From: REEB95 sp035275845
GTDB lineage: Bacteria; Pseudomonadota; Alphaproteobacteria; ATCC43930; CGMCC-115725
NCBI GenBank assembly: GCA_035275845.1
Contig: DATEMD010000090.1
Span: 1-8,847 of the forward strand
Length of the DNA: 8,847 nt
Reading direction: 5' to 3'
The notes beneath the pieces are model-generated. The model did no database searches. It saw only the letters and a list, made by a program, of their open reading frames with translations, and had not been told where the DNA came from. A program made the translations under genes and the position numbers. This document shows positions 5,856 through 8,847 of the stretch, piece by piece; position 1 is the first letter of the stretch; each line of letters starts with the position of its first letter.

Positions 5856-6560
5856 TCAACCCTTCAGGCCATCGAGCCATGCATCGAGCACGGCGCGGCC
5901 TTGTGGCAGCAGCTCGGCCGCGAACTTGCCGGCATCGGTCCGCAACCGTGGCACCGTGACGCGCGGCGTCGCGCCGATCTCGACCGCATGGCCGACCAGC
6001 CAACGTTCCAAACCGGACGCGCTGACTTCGAGATGGAATTGCAACGCCAGGCCGTGACGGCCGACGGCGAAGGCCTGGTTGGGCGTACGCGGCGTCGACG
6101 CCAAGTGCGTCGCGCCCGACGGCAGATCGAACGTATCGCCGTGCCAATGCAGCACGCGCGTTCCCGGCGTGAGCTTGGCCAAGGGCGAGGCGCGGCCGGC
6201 GGCGCTCAGGCTGATGCCAGCCCAACCGATTTCCTTGAAGCCGGCGGCATAGACCTTGGCGCCGAGCGCGCGCGCCATAAGCTGGGCGCCGAGACAAATG
6301 CCGAGCACCGGCTTGCCCGCCTTGAGGCGCTTTTCGATCAGCGCGATTTCCGGCTTGAGGAACGGATAGCGATCCTCCTCATAGACGCCGATCGGGCCGC
6401 CGAGCACGATGAGCAGGTCGCAATCGGCAAGCTCACCGCCGCCGAGATCGTCGACCGGCGCATCGCGATAGCTTGCCTTATATCCGCGCGCCGCCAGCGC
6501 CGGACCGAAGGCGTCGAGATCTTCGAAGGCAACGTGGCGGATGGCGATGGCCGTCGGCAT
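5856..6560 (-). CDS. Class I glutamine amidotransferase domain protein (GMP synthase-like)
   Basis: This stand-alone class I glutamine amidotransferase has 234 residues and is cytoplasmic. The nucleophile elbow GICLGAQL (87-94) carries Cys89, and the rest of the triad is His176 and Glu178 in QFHLEV. LLIVLGGPIGVYEED at 49-63 is the usual oxyanion-side segment. The family hydrolyses glutamine to feed ammonia to a synthase or, in catabolic members, hydrolyses gamma-glutamyl compounds; no acceptor synthase is in the window, so the substrate is unknown. The gene is not guaA or a pabA/trpG-type partner as judged by size and context. The ATG at 6560 shares one base with the gpsA stop (TGATG) and is preceded by GGGGCGG inside gpsA, which argues for coupled translation. 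A GTG at 6566 and a TTG at 6563 are alternative starts. No link to glycerol-3-phosphate metabolism is known to me. Confidence 0.9.
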   Translation of the reverse strand: MPTAIAIRHVAFEDLDAFGPALAARGYKASYRDAPVDDLGGGELADCDLLIVLGGPIGVYEEDRYPFLKPEIALIEKRLKAGKPVLGICLGAQLMARALGAKVYAAGFKEIGWAGISLSAAGRASPLAKLTPGTRVLHWHGDTFDLPSGATHLASTPRTPNQAFAVGRHGLALQFHLEVSASGLERWLVGHAVEIGATPRVTVPRLRTDAGKFAAELLPQGRAVLDAWLDGLKG

Positions 6561-7564
6561 CAACACCGCCCCGGCGTCAACTCGGACTTGAACGGCCGTG
6601 CCAGCAAGCTTTCGATCTCGCGGTCGATCGCGGCGCCGTGATGCAGGATCGCGTCGACCGCCTGGACGATCGGCATCTCGATGCCGAGCTTGCGCGCGAG
6701 CGCGACACAGGCGGCTGACGACGTGACGCCTTCGGCGACCGACCGACGCGCCCCGAGGATCGCAGCCAGCGTCTGGCCTTCGCCAAGCGCGACGCCGAGC
6801 GACAGGTTGCGCGATTGCAGGCCGGTGCAGGTGAGCGTCAGATCACCGAGGCCCGACAGGCCCATCAGCGTCTCGGCCTTGCCGCCCTTGGCGATCGCAA
6901 GGCGCACCATCTCAGCCAGGCCGCGGGTGATCAACGCGGCGCGGGCATTGTCGCCGAACTTCTTGCCCATGACGACGCCGCAGGCGATCGCCAGTACGTT
7001 CTTGACCGCGCCGCCAACCTGCGCGCCGATCGGATCGGCGGAAAGATAAGGGCGGAAACCGCGCCCGCCCAACGCCGTGACCAGCGTGGCGCCGAGCGCG
7101 GCATCGTTTGCCGCCAGCGTCACCGCCGTCGGCAGGCCGGCCGCGACTTCATGCGCGAAGGTCGGACCCGACAGCACGGCGAGCGGCGCACCGGGCGCGG
7201 CGGCCGCGGCCGCTTCGCTCATCAGCGCGCCGGTTTTTTCCTCGATGCCCTTGGTGCACAGCACCAACGGCACACCCTTGGGCAAATGCGGCGCAAGGTG
7301 CGTCGCGATCGCGCGCAGGTGTTGCGCTGGCGTCGCCAGCAAAACGGCATCGGCCTGCGCCGCCACGGCGAGTTCGCCGGTCGCGCGGATGCCACGCTCG
7401 AGCTGAATGCCCGGCAGGAAGATCGGGTTCTCGGCGGCGACGGAGACCGCCGCGACGACTTCGGCCTCGCGCGCCCACAAAACGACGTCACGGCCGGCGC
7501 GGCGCAGGACTTGCGCCAACGCGGTACCCCAGGCGCCGCCGCCGATGATGCCGAAGGTTTGCAT
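6560..7564 (-). CDS. gpsA: NAD(P)-dependent glycerol-3-phosphate dehydrogenase
   Basis: GpsA reduces dihydroxyacetone phosphate to sn-glycerol-3-phosphate with NAD(P)H, giving the backbone of membrane phospholipids; cytoplasmic. The 334-residue length is normal. The Rossmann loop GIIGGGAWGTALA is at 5-17. Further family marks are LVLCTKGIE (100-108), LSGPTFAHEVA (131-141), the catalytic Lys188 in VGGAVKNVLAIACG (183-196), SGLGDL (237-242), TGLQSRN (247-253) with the substrate-binding Arg and Asn, and VAEGV (276-280). The ATG at 7564 has GGGAGG 11 bases upstream (7576-7581), slightly far but acceptable. In many alphaproteobacteria gpsA directly follows tsaD; here a PEBP-like gene lies between. 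The gene ends in a one-base overlap with the amidotransferase gene. Confidence 0.97.
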   Translation of the reverse strand: MQTFGIIGGGAWGTALAQVLRRAGRDVVLWAREAEVVAAVSVAAENPIFLPGIQLERGIRATGELAVAAQADAVLLATPAQHLRAIATHLAPHLPKGVPLVLCTKGIEEKTGALMSEAAAAAAPGAPLAVLSGPTFAHEVAAGLPTAVTLAANDAALGATLVTALGGRGFRPYLSADPIGAQVGGAVKNVLAIACGVVMGKKFGDNARAALITRGLAEMVRLAIAKGGKAETLMGLSGLGDLTLTCTGLQSRNLSLGVALGEGQTLAAILGARRSVAEGVTSSAACVALARKLGIEMPIVQAVDAILHHGAAIDREIESLLARPFKSELTPGRC

Positions 7565-7637
7565 GAAAATTGACGCCTCCCGCGCCTCACCGCGAGCGAT
7601 GAAGCACGGAAGGCGTTATGCGATCAAGCGTGCGCGG

Positions 7638-8399
7638 TTACTTCTTCAGTTTGGCCATGATGGCTGGGTTGGTCGAATAGACACCGAGCAATTCGCCCTG
7701 CGCCAACACCTTGCCTTGCATGGCCGCGACCGCCGCCTCACCGCCGAAATCGCCGCTGAGGCCGAGCGATGGCACGCTCAGCGCGTAGACGGTGAAGTGG
7801 TAGTGATGGGTGTTCTCGTCGTTCCACGGCGAGCACGGCCCGTCATAGCCGTAATACGTCCCCTTCATCGCGTCGTTCGCGGCGAAGGCCTGGGTGTAGC
7901 TGTTGGCACCCACCACGCCGATCTTGGACGATGCCGGCTTGCCATGCGCCACGCGTCCCTCGGATTCGGCGCCTTCGGGCAGCGCCGTGATTTTGGTCGG
8001 AATGTCGACGACGACCAGGTGGAAGTAGATCTTGCGCTGGACCGCGGCAGTCAGCGTCGCGCCTTCCTTGTTCATCAACTCGCGGTGTTCGGCCGGCGAG
8101 TCCGTGTCGTAGACGATGACGGCATAAGATTTGGTGCCGGCCGGACCCTTGGACCAGGCGATGCTCGGGCTCTTGTCGTCCGACAACGCCACGTGGTTTT
8201 GCGCCGCCGCTTTGCAGAATGCGTACTCGGTCGGGACCATGTGGCCGTTCTTGATCGCGTCAACGCGCACGTGGAGTTTGTGCGAACCGGCGGGTGCGAG
8301 CGCACGCATCCACTTCAGCGGAGTCGGCGTCTGCGCCTGGGCGGCGCCAGCCAGCAATGCCGCGCCCGCGAGCACGGCCGTCAACACACGGAAATACAT
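7638..8399 (-). CDS. Exported YbhB/YbcL-type PEBP (Raf kinase inhibitor-like) protein
   Basis: This phosphatidylethanolamine-binding-protein-like protein has 253 residues with a signal peptide (1-22, ending AAQAQ), so it is probably periplasmic. The PEBP core begins near residue 43. Its marks are VYDTDSPAEH (97-105), the bacterial form of the DPDxP pocket motif, FHLVVVDIP (127-135) and YGYDGPCSPWNDENTHHYHF (183-202), the ligand-pocket loop with its histidines, followed by TVYAL. Compared with about 160 residues in E. coli YbhB it has the signal peptide, an N-terminal stretch (about 23-75, with Cys62) and a longer insert at 105-125. The biochemical role of bacterial members is not established; ligand binding at the anion pocket is expected. 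The ATG at 8399 is chosen for its strong ribosome binding site and the signal peptide; the open frame further upstream runs into tsaD. It lies between tsaD and gpsA with gaps of 80 and 73 bases. Confidence 0.92.
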   Translation of the reverse strand: MYFRVLTAVLAGAALLAGAAQAQTPTPLKWMRALAPAGSHKLHVRVDAIKNGHMVPTEYAFCKAAAQNHVALSDDKSPSIAWSKGPAGTKSYAVIVYDTDSPAEHRELMNKEGATLTAAVQRKIYFHLVVVDIPTKITALPEGAESEGRVAHGKPASSKIGVVGANSYTQAFAANDAMKGTYYGYDGPCSPWNDENTHHYHFTVYALSVPSLGLSGDFGGEAAVAAMQGKVLAQGELLGVYSTNPAIMAKLKK

Positions 8400-8405
8400 G
8401 GATTT

Positions 8406-8412
8406 CTCCTCC
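8406..8412 (-). promoter_or_regulatory. Shine-Dalgarno site of the PEBP gene
   Basis: GGAGGAG on the minus strand, six bases before the ATG at 8399. It selects this start over longer in-frame options that would have no signal peptide at the N-terminus. Confidence 0.75.
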
Positions 8413-8479
8413 CCGGGTTGTCTTGGCCGGCCATAGACACAACCGGCATCGGCGATCCTAGGGCGGCCACCGGCCGGGT

Positions 8480-8847
8480 TCAACGCGCGCGCGTGGACGC
8501 CGCCGTCGGGTCGAGCGGCCAACGTGGCCGTGGCGCAAAGTCGAGCGCGTCGGCAAGGCCGAGCTGCAAGCGTTCGATGCCGGCCCACGCGATCATCGCC
8601 GCATTGTCAGTGCACAGCGCCGGTGGCGGCGCGACGAAGCGCAGATTCCATGTCGCTGCGAGCTTCGCCAGCTGCGGCCGCAGCGCGGCATTGGCGGCGA
8701 CGCCGCCGGCCGCTACCAGTGCATGCCCGCCGCCGTGACGCGCCGTGAAGCCCGCGGCCGCGCGCGCCGTGCGGTCGAGCAGACAATCGACGATCGCCGC
8801 CTGCAACGCCGCCGCCAAGTCGGCGCGCGCGCGATCATCGAGCGGCC
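8480..8847 (-). CDS. tsaD: tRNA N6-adenosine threonylcarbamoyltransferase, C-terminal part
   Basis: TsaD moves the threonylcarbamoyl group from threonylcarbamoyl-AMP to A37 of ANN-decoding tRNAs, forming t6A together with TsaB and TsaE; it is cytoplasmic and nearly universal. Only the last 121 or so complete codons are present; the frame stays open to the right edge (before the residues DLAAALQAAIVDCLLDR it reads PLDDRARA), so about two thirds of the gene lie outside. Recognition rests on VAAGGVAANAALR, PPPALCTDNAAMIAWAGIERL with the Asp that is a metal ligand in this ASKHA-fold family, and the ending RPRWPLD. The remaining residues after it (PTAASTRAR) are a normal variable tail. It is the first gene of the minus-strand run seen here; gpsA follows after the PEBP gene. 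Confidence 0.95.
   Translation of the reverse strand, partial: PLDDRARADLAAALQAAIVDCLLDRTARAAAGFTARHGGGHALVAAGGVAANAALRPQLAKLAATWNLRFVAPPPALCTDNAAMIAWAGIERLQLGLADALDFAPRPRWPLDPTAASTRAR

Noticed and set aside
7407..8738. A 443-codon open frame on the plus strand opposite the PEBP gene, the gpsA 5' end and tsaD
   Set aside because: It spans three well-identified minus-strand genes and their gaps and has no family features.

Overview
The window is a dense stretch of a high-G+C (roughly two thirds by eye) proteobacterial chromosome. The pairing of tsaD with gpsA, the alphaproteobacterial-looking 2-oxoacid oxidoreductase and the small signal-peptide proteins suggest an alphaproteobacterium, probably of the Hyphomicrobiales (Rhizobiales). 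That placement is inference from gene content. I see no tRNA, rRNA, IS element, CRISPR array or phage gene, so this looks like ordinary chromosome, not a mobile island.

Layout. Positions 1-200 are non-coding as far as I can tell and lead into a plus-strand gene for an exported CHRD-domain protein (201-659). The rest lies on the minus strand and reads from right to left. It starts with the 3' part of tsaD (cut by the right edge), then an exported PEBP/YbhB-like protein, gpsA, a class I glutamine amidotransferase, the two-gene indolepyruvate:ferredoxin oxidoreductase iorA-iorB, an exported protein built of two near-identical 64-residue repeats, and a cytochrome b561-type membrane protein. The CHRD and cytochrome b genes converge with only 7 bases between their stop codons.

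Two junctions are overlapped and imply translational coupling: gpsA/amidotransferase share one base (TGATG) and iorA/iorB share four (ATGA). The other minus-strand gaps are 69-88 bases, so the run could be one long transcript or several short ones. I found no convincing rho-independent terminator.

Functions fall into three groups. TsaD (tRNA t6A) and GpsA (sn-glycerol-3-phosphate for phospholipids) are housekeeping enzymes. IorA/IorB oxidatively decarboxylate aryl-2-oxoacids such as indolepyruvate to the aryl-acetyl-CoA using ferredoxin; IorA carries a complete TPP site and a C-terminal 2[4Fe-4S] domain in which one cysteine position is Asp. The third group is envelope proteins: CHRD, PEBP, the duplicated-repeat protein and the cytochrome b. 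The least explained part is the duplicated-repeat protein with a His/Cys-rich tail, directly upstream of the cytochrome b. It may be a periplasmic redox or metal partner of that cytochrome, but nothing in the sequence proves this. I did not find a clear-cut new defence or mobile system.
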